This document shows, piece by piece, positions 52,634 through 60,991 of a stretch of 64,000 nucleotides of DNA. The stretch is from contig LM655206.1 of NCBI GenBank assembly GCA_000824825.2, positions 176,999-240,998 of the forward strand, given 5' to 3'. Position 1 is the first letter of the stretch, and each line of letters begins with the position of its first letter. The stretch is from Mesorhizobium sp. ORS 3324. Lineage in GTDB: Bacteria > Pseudomonadota > Alphaproteobacteria > Rhizobiales > Rhizobiaceae. The notes beneath the pieces were generated by a model that worked only from the letters and a program-made list of their open reading frames with translations, was not told the DNA's origin and searched no databases. Both the position numbers and the translations under genes were made by a program.

Positions 52634-53598
52634 TTCCTTGCAGGTCCGGCGGCCGGGGTCTCCGGCAGCGTCGATTTCGAGGGAAACAGCCAGGCGATCG
52701 CACCGGTGGCGACGGCCGAGCAGAGGATGAAGAGATGGAGCGCAAGTGCTGCCTGCAGGCCGTCCTTCATGGCGATGCCGGAATAGAGCAGCGCCGCTGC
52801 CGCGCCCGCTTCGTAGGTGCCGAAGCCGGCGACGCCCTGCACCGGTAGGATGGCGGCGGCCTCGGCGCCGACGGCGCCGGGAAAGGCGGTCTGGAAGGAG
52901 GTGCCGAGCAGCATGGCCAGCAGCCATCCTTGCACGGCGAGCTTCAGCGCCCAGTTGGCGACCGTCCACCACCAGCCGTAGCGGGAGCGCCCGGTCGCCT
53001 CGGTGAAGATGTCGCGCAGCTTGCCGAGCTTTGAGACGATGCTGCCGCGCCCGGCCCAGTCATGCGGCGCGCGCGCCCAGCTCGGCAGGTACCAGGCGAC
53101 GGCAATCAGCGCCGCGATGCCCGCGGCCCTGAGAGCCGGGTGAAGGCCGGGCCAGACCAGGCAGGCAAGCACGCCGACGACGAAGGCGTCCTGCAGCCTG
53201 AACCAGAGCAGCGAGGCGCCGGCGCGCACGATCGAAACGCCGAACACCTGCCGCAGCAGGATCGGGAAGGCGGTCTCGCCGCCACGGAATGGCACCACGT
53301 TGATCATGGCGTTGTGGATCAGGATGACGCGCAGGCAGGCGCCGAAGCGGCCGCCTACCTCGTCGCGGAACTCGTCGCAGACGCGCAGCGCGCGCAGGAT
53401 ATAGGTGACGAATAGCGAGAGCGTCACCGCCGCGAAGGCGCCGGGCGTGATGCTGGCGAAGGCGTCGCCCACCATCCTCCAGCGCGAGTCGCTGGCAAGC
53501 CATGCCAGCAGCGCCAGGGTGACGATTATCGAGAATGCTCTTTTCAACCAGTTCTCCGCCGGCTTTCGTCGCCGCGTCAGCGGCTGCCGCAGGTTCAT
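52630..53598 (-). CDS. UPF0104/AglD-like membrane protein (flippase-like)
   Basis: The 322-residue protein has about eight membrane helices and the family sequences LRVCDEFRD, NVVPFRGGETAFPILL and PVQGVAGFGTYEAGAAAAL. It belongs to the lysylphosphatidylglycerol synthase TM superfamily, members of which are proposed to flip polyprenyl-linked sugars. It lies between the GT-C and GT2 genes and overlaps the GT2 by four bases, supporting a joint role. The start at 53598 gives MNLRQPLTRRR. Confidence 0.85.
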   Translation of the reverse strand: MNLRQPLTRRRKPAENWLKRAFSIIVTLALLAWLASDSRWRMVGDAFASITPGAFAAVTLSLFVTYILRALRVCDEFRDEVGGRFGACLRVILIHNAMINVVPFRGGETAFPILLRQVFGVSIVRAGASLLWFRLQDAFVVGVLACLVWPGLHPALRAAGIAALIAVAWYLPSWARAPHDWAGRGSIVSKLGKLRDIFTEATGRSRYGWWWTVANWALKLAVQGWLLAMLLGTSFQTAFPGAVGAEAAAILPVQGVAGFGTYEAGAAAALLYSGIAMKDGLQAALALHLFILCSAVATGAIAWLFPSKSTLPETPAAGPARK

Positions 53599-53689
53599 CG
53601 CTACGCGGCCGTCCGCCGGCCGCCCTGGCCTGCCGGTTGCCGCCGAAGGCCAACCGCTTCCAGTCCATTGCCCGGCCTCAACGGCTCTC

Positions 53690-55297
53690 TCACGGGCGGG
53701 TGATCCTATAGACCAGCAGCTTGTCCGAATCCACAAGCTTGGTTGCGGTCTTGTCGAGGTAGTCGATCACTCCGTCATGATGTTCGACGAACAGCCGGTC
53801 CTGATTGTCGGCTGCCTCCTTGGCGGTGCCGAAATAGTCTGCCCCCTGGGTACGCAGGTCCTCGAGCTGCGCGATCGCGGTGGCATCGTCCTCGACGAAT
53901 TTCGACCATTCCACATCGCCGCCGCCGGGCGGGAACACCCAGCCGCGCGCCCGGCTATAGTAGATCGCGACGGGATCGCCGACTTCCGGCGCGACGGCGA
54001 CGACAAGCTCGCCCGGCTGGATGAAATGCGCCAGCTCCTCGCCGAGCAGCTTGCCGTTCATTGCGACCGGTGCCTTCATCGTCTTCAGCAGCGGGAATGT
54101 CGAAAGCGCCAGCGCCAGTGCCGCCATGCAGATCGAGCGCAGCACCACCGCCGGGGACAGGGCGGATCCGGCGCCGAGCGTTGCCAGCACCAGCGCGCCG
54201 CGGCCGCACAACATCGCGAACGGCACGTGGAAGATATGGTAGTTCCATGGATTGCTGGTGATTTCGCGCGCCGCCGCGACATACACCACCAACGCCGCCG
54301 CCAGCCACACATAAGGAACGGCCGCAAGCGCGCGCTCGGCCGATTGCGCTGGCCTCGGCGGTACCCAGAACCCGACGGCGATCAACGCCATGAACGGATA
54401 GCCGTAGAACCACCAGACCGACGTGTTCCACACCGATTTGAGGTAGAAACTGTTCGTGAAGAATGTCGGGAAGCCGGAATCCCAGATGTAGCCGCTGCCT
54501 GCCACATGGTATGGCGGGTAGGAACGCCCGAGATAGATCGCCCAGCTGAAATAGGCGGCGATGACGGCGAGGCTGATCAGGCCGCCGACCAGCACCCGCG
54601 ACGCCTGCTTGTATCGTCGCTCAAGGACCCAGCAGACCATCAGGTAGAAGATAACGGCGCCGGCGGCGAGGCCGGTCGGCTTCGCGAGTGCGCCGAGCGT
54701 GAAGCTCAGTGTCGCCAGCGGTAGCAGCCATGCCTTGCCTCCGGCCCAATATTTCGCGAACAGCCACACGCCGAGCGTCACCAGCGCCAGCATCGAGGGG
54801 TCGGGCAGGAACGAGCTGTCGATCATCGCCGGGCCGGGCATCAGCGCATAGGCCAGCGCCGCCGCATGGGCATGCGCCTCGTCCCAGCAGAGCGCGGTCA
54901 GCCTGTGCAGCGAGAACACCGTGACCATGCCGAACGTCGCCGCGACCATCCGGCCGAACCAGTCGTGCCAGCCGAAGAGCTGATAGAGCAGGGCGGTGAG
55001 ATAGCTGACGATCTGGAATTCACGCCCCTGGTAGCTCGGCCCGGGGCCGGTCCAGCTCACCTCGGGAAAGAAGATGTTCCAGCTGTGCTGTTGGAAATTG
55101 TCGGCCATCATGGCGGTGCTTGTCTCGCGCCAGCTGAAGGCATCGACGAGCGGCTGGGTGATGTTGTGAAAACGCGCGCTTGCCGCCACCAGCAGTATGG
55201 CCAGCAAGATCAGCATATTGATACGCAGGCCGACCGCCGCGTGCGGACCGCCCAGGGCTACGCTTCGGACGTCGGCCGTTTCCGTGTTGCCTGTCAT
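53690..55297 (-). CDS. GT-C family glycosyltransferase (ArnT/Rgt-like)
   Basis: The 535-residue protein has about ten membrane helices and the PMT/ArnT start RFHNITQPLVDAFSWRETSTA, with an acidic residue pair in the first periplasmic loop. GT-C enzymes use polyprenyl-phosphate sugars as donors in the periplasm. With the downstream GT2 and the epimerase it fits transfer of galacturonate to LPS or lipid A. The start at 55297 follows AAGGGGCGG; a longer frame to 55348 is possible. The acceptor is an inference. Confidence 0.86.
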   Translation of the reverse strand: MTGNTETADVRSVALGGPHAAVGLRINMLILLAILLVAASARFHNITQPLVDAFSWRETSTAMMADNFQQHSWNIFFPEVSWTGPGPSYQGREFQIVSYLTALLYQLFGWHDWFGRMVAATFGMVTVFSLHRLTALCWDEAHAHAAALAYALMPGPAMIDSSFLPDPSMLALVTLGVWLFAKYWAGGKAWLLPLATLSFTLGALAKPTGLAAGAVIFYLMVCWVLERRYKQASRVLVGGLISLAVIAAYFSWAIYLGRSYPPYHVAGSGYIWDSGFPTFFTNSFYLKSVWNTSVWWFYGYPFMALIAVGFWVPPRPAQSAERALAAVPYVWLAAALVVYVAAAREITSNPWNYHIFHVPFAMLCGRGALVLATLGAGSALSPAVVLRSICMAALALALSTFPLLKTMKAPVAMNGKLLGEELAHFIQPGELVVAVAPEVGDPVAIYYSRARGWVFPPGGGDVEWSKFVEDDATAIAQLEDLRTQGADYFGTAKEAADNQDRLFVEHHDGVIDYLDKTATKLVDSDKLLVYRITRP

Positions 55298-55425
55298 TTG
55301 GAGCCGCCCCTTCCACCCCAAGCTACTCTGGCGCAGCGCAATTGCCAAACACCGTCAGACTATCACAAGATTGTAATAGCCAAGGTTAAATAACAGCTTG
55401 TAGTGTTGCTTGGACTTGGACTCGG

Positions 55426-55454
55426 TTGACATCGCGCCGCGCGCGGCTGTTAAT
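55426..55454 (+). promoter_or_regulatory. Candidate sigma-70 promoter upstream of DUF995 copy 2
   Basis: TTGACA (55426-55431) is followed, after exactly 17 bases, by GTTAAT (55449-55454). It lies about 140 bases before the gene start at 55592. The region 55298-55591 is otherwise free of genes and shared with the divergent GT-C gene. Confidence 0.5.
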
Positions 55455-55591
55455 AGTTTCAAGGGCGCTGATCGCGCCGTACCGGGCTGACGGGCCCGGG
55501 CCTGCGACGGACCGCGAAAAGCCCCGAAGACAATCTTCCAAACCATGGTTTCTCGACCTGACCGCATCAGGGTCGAGAGGGGGCTATTGAC

Positions 55592-56188
55592 ATGCGTTCG
55601 CTCATTGACACGACAGATCAGACCACCTTTCCGCCTGGACCCGGCATGAGCGTCCGCCGGCTTGCGGCGCGCGGCTGGCTCGTGCCGCTCTTCATTGCTT
55701 TCAGCCAGCTTGCATTTGCCGGCGCCGCCGATGCAGCCGCCGCGAAGAACAGCGCGCCCGCCGAGGCCGCCGCCAAGCCCAAAGCCGCTCCCACCGCTTT
55801 CGAATTGCAGCTTCTCTATGCCGACCGCACCTGGAATTGGAAGAATGGAGCGGCCTATTTCGGCCTGGACAGGCGCCTTCGCGCCTGGACGGCAGGGCAG
55901 GACAAGCCCGCCATAGGCGAGGGCCGCTGGCTGCTGACCGACACCGGCAAGATGTGCATGGAGCTTGCCTGGAGGGGCAAGACCTACACCACCAAGCCGC
56001 AACGCACCTGCTACAGCCACCGCGTCGAGAGCGGCAACATCGAGCAGCGCAAGGATCCGGACGGCGAGTGGTACGATTTTAAGCACGCCAAGGACGATCC
56101 TGCCGACGAGCATCGGAAGTTCGAGGACGGCAACACCAAGGGCGCGCAGTTCGACGAGACCCGCAAGCTGGTCGACAGCAAGGGGTAG
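55592..56188 (+). CDS. DUF995-like secreted protein, copy 2
   Basis: The 198-residue protein has a long N-region and hydrophobic segment (WLVPLFIAFSQLAFAGA) forming a signal peptide, a low-complexity Ala/Lys/Pro linker, then the DUF995 body LYADRTWNWKNGAAYFGL, DKPAIGEGRWLL, CMELAWRG and CYSHRVESGNIEQRK. It aligns with the protein at 45740-46243. GAGGGGG upstream supports the start at 55592. The function is unknown; both copies neighbour polysaccharide genes. The C-terminal 30 residues are charged. Confidence 0.85.
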   Translation: MRSLIDTTDQTTFPPGPGMSVRRLAARGWLVPLFIAFSQLAFAGAADAAAAKNSAPAEAAAKPKAAPTAFELQLLYADRTWNWKNGAAYFGLDRRLRAWTAGQDKPAIGEGRWLLTDTGKMCMELAWRGKTYTTKPQRTCYSHRVESGNIEQRKDPDGEWYDFKHAKDDPADEHRKFEDGNTKGAQFDETRKLVDSKG

Positions 56189-56242
56189 GAACAGACATTT
56201 GAGGCGGTTCAGCAATTCCATGAACCCCGAACCGCTTCAGCG

Positions 56243-56350
56243 TCTAAAGCGCGTCGCGACGAAACGGAATCAGCCGACGCGCTTCAAGTTCTCGTTTTAT
56301 GCATGTCGTTCTCCCAAAACCGCTGCGCACTTTTGGGCGACACGCATAGT
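56243..56350. repeat. Composite rhizobial intergenic repeat, families G and H
   Basis: The first unit has AAAGCGCGTCGCG facing GACGCGCTT, with GAAACGGAATCAG between. The second has ATGCATGTCG and CCCAAAA facing TTTTGGG and CGACACGCAT around CCGCTGCGCAC. Both sequences are known to me as common repeats of Rhizobium and Mesorhizobium genomes. They lie between DUF995 copy 2 and the terminator. Confidence 0.7.
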
Positions 56351-56370
56351 CCGAATAGAAGAAGGCTCGC

Positions 56371-56408
56371 TGAGTCCAGCCCACAACCCAGCTCAGCGAG
56401 CCTGCGCC
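56371..56408. repeat. Stem-loop before the terminator
   Basis: GGCTCGCTGAG pairs perfectly with CTCAGCGAGCC across about 16 bases. It is followed by the Rho-independent terminator. It may be another RNA structural element of the 3' region of DUF995 copy 2. Confidence 0.5.
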
Positions 56409-56420
56409 CCGACACATTAC

Positions 56421-57518
56421 TCACAGGGACGACTGCCAGCCTTGCGGGCTGGCGTTTTTTCCTGGCGTCCGTGCCGCGCGGCGTGCGCTCTGCGCGCAAA
56501 GCGGGACGGAAGCGTTGAAAGTCTTTGGTGTCGAGGTCGCAGCCAGCCCGAAAAAGGGCGCGGCCGTCCTGACGATGGTGTCGATATCCGAAAGTTCCGC
56601 CACGAAGCCCAGTTTCTCGCGCGCGAGGCCGGGATCGGCGAAAAGTCCGGCCGGGTCGCCCGGCCGGCGCGGCTTGTAGACGACCGGCACCGGCCGCGAC
56701 GTGATGCGGCGGACGGCTTCGAGGATCTCCTTGATCGAGATGCCGCGGCCGGTGCCGAGATTGACGGCCAGGCTGGCGCCGCCGGCTTCCAGATGCATCA
56801 ATGCCATGAGATGCGCGCGGGCGAGATCGCTGACATGGATATAGTCGCGCACGCAGGTGCCGTCCGCGGTCTCGTAGTCGGTGCCGAAGACCTCGATCGC
56901 CTCGATCATGCCGGACGTCGCCATCAGCACCCTTGGAATGAGATGGGTCTCGGGCGTGTGCCACTCGCCGAGCTCGCCTTCGGGGTCGGCGCCGCTAGCG
57001 TTGAAGTAGCGAAGGATGGCGTATTTCAGCCCATAGGCCGCGGCATAGTCCTTGATGATCTCCTCGCCCATCAGCTTGCTGCGGCCATAGGGGCTGATCG
57101 GCTTCTGCGGCGCGGCCTCGCTGACCGGCAGCTCTTCCGGCACGCCGTAGGTCGCGCAGCTCGAGGAAAAGATGATTTTGTCGATGCCATTGGCTCGCGC
57201 CGCGTCCAGCACCGCGATCGTGCCGGCGACATTGGTCGAGTAATAATCCGCCGGCTCGCTGACCGACTCGCCGACATAGGCAAGGGCGGCGAAATGGACG
57301 ATCGCCTCAGGCGGGTGGGCATCGATCGCCCGCTGCAGTGCGTTGCGGCCGCGTATGTCTCCGACGATCAGCGGACCCCAGGCAACGGCGGTCTGGTTGC
57401 CGCGGCTCAGATTGTCATAAACCACCGGCAGATAGCCGGCCGCCGACAACAGCTTGCAAGTATGGCTGCCGATGAAGCCGGCGCCACCCGTCACCAGAAC
57501 GGAGCGGCGGTGGGTCAT
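56421..57518 (-). CDS. galE: UDP-glucose 4-epimerase
   Basis: GalE interconverts UDP-glucose and UDP-galactose for exopolysaccharide (the ExoB role in rhizobia). The 365-residue protein has [28 protein letters not shown] and [10 protein letters not shown]. The conserved enzyme ends near FFGLA; about 40 further residues are low in family character and are encoded across a plus-strand terminator (56435-56460), which suggests a lost stop codon. Its start overlaps the upstream gene stop by ATGA. Confidence 0.93.
   Translation of the reverse strand: MTHRRSVLVTGGAGFIGSHTCKLLSAAGYLPVVYDNLSRGNQTAVAWGPLIVGDIRGRNALQRAIDAHPPEAIVHFAALAYVGESVSEPADYYSTNVAGTIAVLDAARANGIDKIIFSSSCATYGVPEELPVSEAAPQKPISPYGRSKLMGEEIIKDYAAAYGLKYAILRYFNASGADPEGELGEWHTPETHLIPRVLMATSGMIEAIEVFGTDYETADGTCVRDYIHVSDLARAHLMALMHLEAGGASLAVNLGTGRGISIKEILEAVRRITSRPVPVVYKPRRPGDPAGLFADPGLAREKLGFVAELSDIDTIVRTAAPFFGLAATSTPKTFNASVPLCAQSARRAARTPGKNASPQGWQSSL
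56435..56460 (+). terminator. Rho-independent terminator (plus strand) inside the galE 3' end
   Basis: GCCAGCC (56435-56441) pairs with GGCTGGC (56447-56453) around a five-base loop, followed by GTTTTTT. It lies 247 bases past the stop of DUF995 copy 2 and overlaps the last codons of the convergent galE. Confidence 0.85.
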
Positions 57519-58576
57519 GGCGAGGCGGCCTCCCTGATGGAGGACGCGTGGACGCTCGGCGGAGCAACGAACCGGCGGCCGCCCAGCAGGGCGTCGAAAT
57601 AGGCGGTGGCGCGGGCTAGCCCTTCGCTGAGCGCCACTTTCGGCTCCCAGCCGAGATGCTGCCTGGCATAGGAGATATCGGGCTTGCGCTGCCTGGGGTC
57701 GTCGACCGGCAGTGGCCTGTGCACGATGCGCGAGGGTGAATTGGTATAGTCGACGACCAATTCAGCCAATTCCATGATGGTGAACTCGACGGGGTTGCCG
57801 AGATTGACCGGATGCTGCGGCGCCGCCGGGACGTTCATCAGGCGGATGATGCCCTCGACCAGGTCGTCCACATAGCAGAAAGAGCGCGTCTGCGTGCCGT
57901 TGCCATAGACGGTGATGTCATCGCCGCGCAGCGCCTGGACGATGAAGTTCGACACCACGCGGCCGTCGTCGGGCTGCATGCGCGGGCCATAGGTGTTGAA
58001 GATGCGCGCGACGCGGACATCGATGCCGTATGTCCTCGAATAGTCGAAGAATAGCGTCTCGGCCGAGCGTTTGCCCTCATCGTAGCAGGAGCGGGGACCG
58101 TGCGTGTTGACGTTGCCGAAATAGCCTTCCGGCTGCGGATGCACCAGCGGATCGCCATAGACCTCGGAGGTCGAAGCCTGGAAGATCTTGGCATTGTGGC
58201 GCCGGGCGAGTTCCAGAAGGTTGATCGAACCCAGCACGCTCGTCTTGAACGTGTGGATCGGATCGGCCTGGTAGTGCGGCGGGGAGGCGGGGCAGGCGAG
58301 GTTGTAGATCTCGTCCACGGCGAAGTCCGCCGGCAGTTCGTCGACGATGTCGTGCTTGATGCAGGTGAAGGATGCGTCGCGCGCTATTCCGACGAGATTG
58401 TATCTTTTGCCGGTGTGGAAATTGTCCAGCGCGATGACTTCATAGCCGTCGGCGAGCAATCTCTCGCACAAATGCGAGCCCAGAAATCCCGCTCCGCCGG
58501 CGACCAGGGCGCGACCGCGATCAAGACCTCTGCGACCCGGCCTGTCCGGCTTCAAAACCTTGATGACCCTGCTCAT
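57515..58576 (-). CDS. UDP-glucuronate decarboxylase (UDP-xylose synthase-like)
   Basis: The 353-residue extended SDR has [39 protein letters not shown] and the catalytic YDEGKR, followed by [11 protein letters not shown]. The CPASP and YDEGKR motifs mark UDP-glucuronate decarboxylases, which convert UDP-GlcA to UDP-xylose. The start at 58576 gives [11 protein letters not shown]; upstream residues are not conserved. Its stop overlaps the galE start (ATGA). Confidence 0.92.
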   Translation of the reverse strand: MSRVIKVLKPDRPGRRGLDRGRALVAGGAGFLGSHLCERLLADGYEVIALDNFHTGKRYNLVGIARDASFTCIKHDIVDELPADFAVDEIYNLACPASPPHYQADPIHTFKTSVLGSINLLELARRHNAKIFQASTSEVYGDPLVHPQPEGYFGNVNTHGPRSCYDEGKRSAETLFFDYSRTYGIDVRVARIFNTYGPRMQPDDGRVVSNFIVQALRGDDITVYGNGTQTRSFCYVDDLVEGIIRLMNVPAAPQHPVNLGNPVEFTIMELAELVVDYTNSPSRIVHRPLPVDDPRQRKPDISYARQHLGWEPKVALSEGLARATAYFDALLGGRRFVAPPSVHASSIREAASP

Positions 58577-59123
58577 GGCAAGCCTCGTACGCACACACGC
58601 TACCGATCCGGACCAGGACAACAGCGTTGCCCGACCAGGCCAAAACCAAAGGCGATCCCTCCGCATGCGCGGAATCGCCTGCACGATGTGTGCGTCGAAA
58701 TTTTTGAGTTTTGCGGAGCTTTTGCTTGCGGCTTATTTTCTGCCGCTCAGCATCCCTTCGCCCCTAAGTCGCGATCCCACGAAGATGGCTGCCACCACCG
58801 CAGACTGCTCGCCCAAATTGCACACCCAACGCATATCAAGATATACCGGCGGACGGCGTAGTCAACTAAATTAGCGTTTCGTTAACCCCACTTGTTTGTG
58901 AACGGTTAACCGTGATGGGGGCGAATTGGGAGTGTGGGCGGCCGAAAGTATTGCTTTCGTGTTGCTTGAGTGCGCGCAGTGGGACGGCGCATCCGGCCGG
59001 CCTGCTGGAGCCGCCATGCGAAAAGCCGTCGCGGATGTCATGATATCTGGAAGAAATGTGCGAAAAAGAGGTTTCGCGCAGGCGTTCAGAGCGTTCAGTC
59101 TTATTTCGATAAAAGATCCACTA
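58577..59123. other. Intergenic region upstream of the UXS-galE pair
   Basis: This 547-base stretch has no supported gene. It holds a hairpin (GGCGAT and CCGC facing GCGG and ATCGCC, 58651-58679), a near match to the CtrA site (TTAG-N7-TTAA, 58871-58885), and a palindrome ACGGTTAACCGT (58902-58913). The promoter of the minus-strand UXS-galE pair should be here. Confidence 0.5.
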
Positions 59124-59480
59124 TCAGATATTCTGCCCTGAAAGCGATCCGGCACTTCTCAGGAAGCAATGCGATTGCTGTCCGAATCCGCTCGGGCTGC
59201 AGATATGCGCGGCGTTTCCAAAATAGGGATTGGCGCTCACGATGGTGATCGGAGCGGGCGCGGTTCTTGTTTGCGCAACGCGATTTGGTTTCAAGTTGAC
59301 CAAGGCGGCGCTGCCGCTCTGGGATGCATTGAATGCAGTTGGTTGCCCGAAATTGAAGTACTGGCAGCCGGAAATCGCCAGAGCCGGTCCGAAAATAAGA
59401 AAGCTGTAAAGAAATTTACTGAGCGGGAAAAAATGGCTGCTGGATGGAGGTCCTTTTTGCTTGCTATGAGCCGTGAGCAT
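59124..59480 (-). CDS. Small lipoprotein with CxPSGFGQxSxC tail, copy 2
   Basis: The 118-residue product has a basic start, a hydrophobic stretch and a lipobox (AISGC, Cys39). The middle is rich in Asn/Ser/Ala, and the tail ICSPSGFGQQSHC is at 93-105. AAGGA lies six bases before the ATG at 59480, which supports translation. The tail is the same as in the lipoprotein at 50022-50429, but the middles differ. No function is known to me. Confidence 0.75.
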   Translation of the reverse strand: MLTAHSKQKGPPSSSHFFPLSKFLYSFLIFGPALAISGCQYFNFGQPTAFNASQSGSAALVNLKPNRVAQTRTAPAPITIVSANPYFGNAAHICSPSGFGQQSHCFLRSAGSLSGQNI

Positions 59481-59702
59481 TCAAAATCCTTCTGTGCGCA
59501 CAAGGCGCCCTGCGTTCGAATCATGACCAGGAACCCCACTCGAGGATATTATGGGCAAACTTGGTTAATTTAGCGATAGCTGCTTAAATGCCCTGTGGAA
59601 TTTCGACGCTCGGCTGAGGGCGCCGGAGGGGCGCGAGCAAGACCGTTCACATCCGCCGGTTGTCAGGCCGGATGCTTGGCGATCATCATGGTCACGACAA
59701 AG

Positions 59703-59730
59703 CATGGCCCGCAAAGCCGCGGGCCATGCT
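59703..59730 (-). terminator. Likely terminator of the CMD-family gene
   Basis: GCATGGCCCGC pairs perfectly with GCGGGCCATGC around six bases; on the minus strand TTTGT follows. It lies 25 bases past the stop of the gene at 59755. The T-run is short, so termination strength is uncertain. The rest of 59481-59754 shows no gene. Confidence 0.65.
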
Positions 59731-59754
59731 GCGCGGTCGACTATATTGTCGGTC

Positions 59755-60228
59755 TCACTCCCCGCCCATTTCCTTCTTGAACTGGGCGAAGTCGACCTGC
59801 ATGCCGTTGAAGATGGTGCTCCAGTGGCGCGTCAGCGCCGACACGGCGACGGCTTCCTGGATTTCTTCTTCAGTGGCGCCGGCGCGCTTGGCGTCCTCGG
59901 TGTCCGACCAGATGCAGTAGCTGCAGGGGATCTGCGCGGCGACCGCCAGCGAGATCAGCGACTTCACCTTCGGCGGCAGCGCCGTCTTGTCGCTGAGCTC
60001 GATGGCCTTGACCTCCGCCCAGGCGCCGGGCAGACCGGCCTTCGGGAACTGCTTCACGAAGCCGGGCACGCCGCCCATCGTCGACTGGATGTCCTTTAGG
60101 GCAGCGTCGTAGTCGTCGGCGTTCGCGGGCGCCGAGGTCAACAGGGCCGCGAGCGTGCCGGCGGCGGTGAGCAGGCAAGCGGAACGAAGGCAGGAATGCA
60201 CAGTTGAGACGATGCGAAGGACGGACAC
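59755..60228 (-). CDS. Secreted carboxymuconolactone decarboxylase (AhpD-like) family protein
   Basis: The 157-residue protein has a signal-peptide-like N-terminus (to about PANADD) and a CMD/AhpD helical domain with LISLAVAAQIPCSYCIWSD. Cys102 and Cys105 form the redox pair CxxC, but the His that normally follows three residues later is Asp here, so catalysis may differ from AhpD. It is divergent from a TetR regulator with two operators in between, which strongly suggests regulation by it. The export of a CMD protein is unusual. Confidence 0.87.
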   Translation of the reverse strand: MSVLRIVSTVHSCLRSACLLTAAGTLAALLTSAPANADDYDAALKDIQSTMGGVPGFVKQFPKAGLPGAWAEVKAIELSDKTALPPKVKSLISLAVAAQIPCSYCIWSDTEDAKRAGATEEEIQEAVAVSALTRHWSTIFNGMQVDFAQFKKEMGGE

Positions 60229-60253
60229 GGGTTTCTCCTCTGGTCTTTGTTAG

Positions 60254-60268
60254 CCTTACGGTGTAAGG
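60254..60268. promoter_or_regulatory. TetR-type operator O1
   Basis: CCTTAC and GTAAGG form a perfect inverted repeat with a three-base centre, between the CMD-family gene and the TetR gene. A second copy is 30 bases away (about three helical turns), centre to centre. Confidence 0.75.
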
Positions 60269-60283
60269 TGTTTGGAACATGAA

Positions 60284-60297
60284 CCTTACAGTGTAAG
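60284..60297. promoter_or_regulatory. TetR-type operator O2
   Basis: CTTAC and GTAAG form an inverted repeat with a three-base centre, matching O1. It ends 15 bases before the TetR start at 60313, so the regulator probably represses both itself and the divergent gene. Confidence 0.75.
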
Positions 60298-60312
60298 TTG
60301 TCAAGCGACGCC

Positions 60313-60972
60313 ATGGACTCATCGATCAAAAAAAAGCGAACCCGCGGCCGGCTGTCCCGCGAGATGATCGAGGACGCCGCCTTCGAGGTGATCGAGAGGG
60401 AAGGGCTTTCGGGCTTTTCGATGCGCAAGCTCGCCGCAGCGCTCGGCTGCGAGGCGATGAGCATCTACCATCACTTCCCCTCGCAGGCGCATCTCTACGA
60501 GGCGCTGGTCGACCGGCTGATCGCCCCGTTGAAGATGCCGGACCCCAACTTGCCGTGGCGTGAACGGATGCGCTTGGCGGTGCTGGACTATCGGCGCATC
60601 GGTCGCGAGCATCCTGCCTTCGCGATTTACTTCCTCAGCTACCGGATGAATTCACCCACTTGCCTTGCCTATATCAACGGCATCGTCGGCCTGTTCATTG
60701 ACGGTGGCTTCGATCAGGAGATGGCCGCAAGGCTGTTCCGCGCCGTCGGCTACTATCTCGGCGGCGCGGTGCTCGACGAGACCGCCGGCTACGCCAAAGG
60801 ACCATCCGCGGTCACGACGGTGAACGGCGAGCAGCTTGCGCGCGATTTTCCCAACATCGCCGCCGCAGGGCGTTATTTCGGCACTGCTGAATTCGACAGG
60901 ACCTTCGATCTCGGTCTTGAAATGCTGCTGGACGAGATGGAGCGCATCCGCGACGGTGCGAAAGCGAAATAG
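60313..60972 (+). CDS. TetR/AcrR family transcriptional regulator
   Basis: The 219-residue protein has a basic N-terminus (SIKKKRTRGRLSREMI) and the TetR helix-turn-helix (GLSGFSMRKLAAALGCEAMSIYHHFPSQ in parts), then a TetR C-terminal domain. The start at 60313 is ATG; the TTG at 60298 in frame is less likely. Two copies of CTTAC-N3-GTAAG sit just upstream and are its probable operators. The ligand is unknown. Confidence 0.93.
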   Translation: MDSSIKKKRTRGRLSREMIEDAAFEVIEREGLSGFSMRKLAAALGCEAMSIYHHFPSQAHLYEALVDRLIAPLKMPDPNLPWRERMRLAVLDYRRIGREHPAFAIYFLSYRMNSPTCLAYINGIVGLFIDGGFDQEMAARLFRAVGYYLGGAVLDETAGYAKGPSAVTTVNGEQLARDFPNIAAAGRYFGTAEFDRTFDLGLEMLLDEMERIRDGAKAK

Positions 60973-60991
60973 CTCTAAGGCCTGCCTCCGA

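Noticed and set aside
59160-59573. Plus-strand open frame of 134 codons opposite the second small lipoprotein
   Set aside because: The minus-strand frame has a ribosome-binding site, a lipobox and the shared tail motif; this one has none.
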